Of a stretch of 13,569 bases of DNA, positions 12,511 through 13,569 are shown one piece after another. Source of the DNA: an uncultured Atopobiaceae bacterium (GTDB taxonomy: Bacteria; Actinomycetota; Coriobacteriia; Coriobacteriales; Atopobiaceae); assembly GCA_900770865.1 (NCBI GenBank), contig CAAGLU010000015.1, positions 1 through 13,569 on the forward strand, in the 5' to 3' direction. The first letter of the stretch is position 1; the number at the start of each line of letters is the position of its first letter. The notes beneath the pieces are model-generated. The model searched no databases, was not told the origin of the DNA, and saw only the letters and a list, made by a program, of their open reading frames with translations. The translations under genes and the position numbers were made by a program.

Positions 12511-13569
12511 TCAGGGCGTAGAGCCCCTGCTTCTGAGAAACGCATGGGTCACTCCCTGGCGCAGCTGCGCCAGGAGTTCCTCCGGCAGCCTGTCTGTACG
12601 CTCGCCCAGGAACACGCCCCGTTGGCCAAAGACGTAGTCGAAGACGCTTCTCGCCTCCTCGTCCCCGGCAAGGCCAATCTCTATTGCGTGGACCTCGGCC
12701 CCCTTCTTCTCAAGCTCCTCCACGGCCTTCTTCGCCGCGCCCGGAAAGGACGATGCGCCGTCGGTCACCTCGAATACCAGGCGTATCTCTCGACCAGACT
12801 CAAGCTCGCGCTTCTCGGCAACGTTTATGTCCTCAGAGATCCGCGCCAGGCATGCGCCATCGTTTGTGGAACCATCCGTCCCTGCGACCCGCGCGACGGA
12901 GAGCACCGTGTTCGCTCGGCGCCTCGTCCCCGCATCCCCAAAGGAAAGCACCCGTGCATGGTGGGTGCCAAAGAGCCAGACCTCGGACTCCACCTCGATC
13001 CGCTCGTGCGCCAGCGCCGCGCACGCCGAGAGGTACCGAGCGAAGTCCTCGAGCGAGAGCAGCACCACGGCGAGTGCCTCGCGCGCCGGTTCGAGCTTGC
13101 CCGACCGCATGGAACCCGAGTTGTCCACCACGAAGGAGACCCTGAGCCTGCGCGGCAGCTCGGAATAGCGCCTCTGCAGCTCGTAGGAGTCAAACAGCGC
13201 CAGGTTGCGATAGTTCTGCGACCGCTCGGCCTCCACGAGCGCCGGCCACGCCGCAATGACCGCATGGGTGTCGAGCTTGCCGGTGAGCGTCCCCTCCACC
13301 TTCACCGAGACCTCCTGCGCGGCCTCGCCGACAAGCTCGTGCCACACGCGACGCATGCGCTGGCGAGCAGGCCAGACCTTGGCCTCGTAGTGGGCAAAGA
13401 GCGCCTGGTCATCGGCCGTCACGCCAAACTTCTCAAGTCGCGGCATGCCATCGACGAGCTCCTGCGTTGCCTGCCTTCGCTCCTGGCGCTCTACCTTGAG
13501 GTCCTTGAGCATGGCCTCCCTCTGCGCCTCGGTCATCTGTGGCCCGCGATGCCGGCGGCGCGGCCGGGC
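12511..13569 (-). CDS. Von Willebrand factor A-domain protein (5' partial)
   Basis: The frame is open to the window edge on its 5' side. A first visible ATG at 13536 would give 341 aa, but codons before it continue without a stop (Arg/Pro-rich, then GPQ), so this is probably the C-terminal part of a longer protein. Counting from that ATG, residues about 1-115 are charged and helical. A VWA domain follows from about 131: the metal-ion site DNSGS (138-142), the Thr-bearing GTDGSTNDG stretch, and VTDGASSF with Asp259. Such C-terminal VWA domains occur in CobT/CoxE-like proteins that work with MoxR-type AAA+ ATPases. No ATPase gene is visible in this window, so that partnership is only a possibility. 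No signal peptide or membrane span is seen in the visible part. Confidence 0.8.
   Translation of the reverse strand, partial: ARPRRRHRGPQMTEAQREAMLKDLKVERQERRQATQELVDGMPRLEKFGVTADDQALFAHYEAKVWPARQRMRRVWHELVGEAAQEVSVKVEGTLTGKLDTHAVIAAWPALVEAERSQNYRNLALFDSYELQRRYSELPRRLRVSFVVDNSGSMRSGKLEPAREALAVVLLSLEDFARYLSACAALAHERIEVESEVWLFGTHHARVLSFGDAGTRRRANTVLSVARVAGTDGSTNDGACLARISEDINVAEKRELESGREIRLVFEVTDGASSFPGAAKKAVEELEKKGAEVHAIEIGLAGDEEARSVFDYVFGQRGVFLGERTDRLPEELLAQLRQGVTHAFLRSRGSTP

Overview
The window looks like chromosomal DNA from a GC-rich Gram-positive bacterium. The coding GC is high, the ribosome binding sites are GGAG/AGGAG-like, and the best guess is an actinobacterium of the Coriobacteriia (Olsenella/Atopobium-like). 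That guess rests on codon style and on the gene families, not on a marker gene.

Positions 1-9368 hold one seven-gene operon on the + strand in which every junction overlaps by 4 to 23 bases. It is an exosortase G (XrtG) surface-protein system. In order it encodes: a secreted multi-module protein cut by the window edge, with a C-terminal sorting signal of the Firmicu-CTERM kind; the membrane transpeptidase XrtG with its Cys/Arg/His triad; a processive-type family 2 glycosyltransferase with DSD, ED and QRQRW motifs; a two-span membrane protein with an outside sensor-like domain and what looks like a worn-down GGDEF domain inside; a small 6-pyruvoyl-tetrahydropterin synthase-like protein that keeps the zinc histidines but has no cysteine; a large PTPS-related integral membrane protein with GT-C-like features; and a fused family 2 glycosyltransferase/GtrA protein. 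A plausible reading is that XrtG cleaves and anchors the first protein, that the last gene makes and flips a lipid-linked sugar, that the GT-C-like protein uses that sugar outside the cell, and that the GGDEF-like protein controls the output.

Positions 9369-10051 are a 683-base gap between convergent genes and appear non-coding. They hold a weak hairpin after the operon, a structured repeat (9474-9650) that recurs at 12336-12500, and an inverted-repeat element (9663-9938) made of a 20-base motif at exact 40-base steps in both orientations around an AT-rich core.

Positions 10052-12288 on the - strand hold a MATE-family exporter and a histidine phosphatase, separated by a GC-rich 17-20 bp tandem repeat (11531-11643). 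After the second copy of the structured repeat, 12511-13569 holds the C-terminal part of a von Willebrand A-domain protein on the - strand, whose start lies beyond the window.
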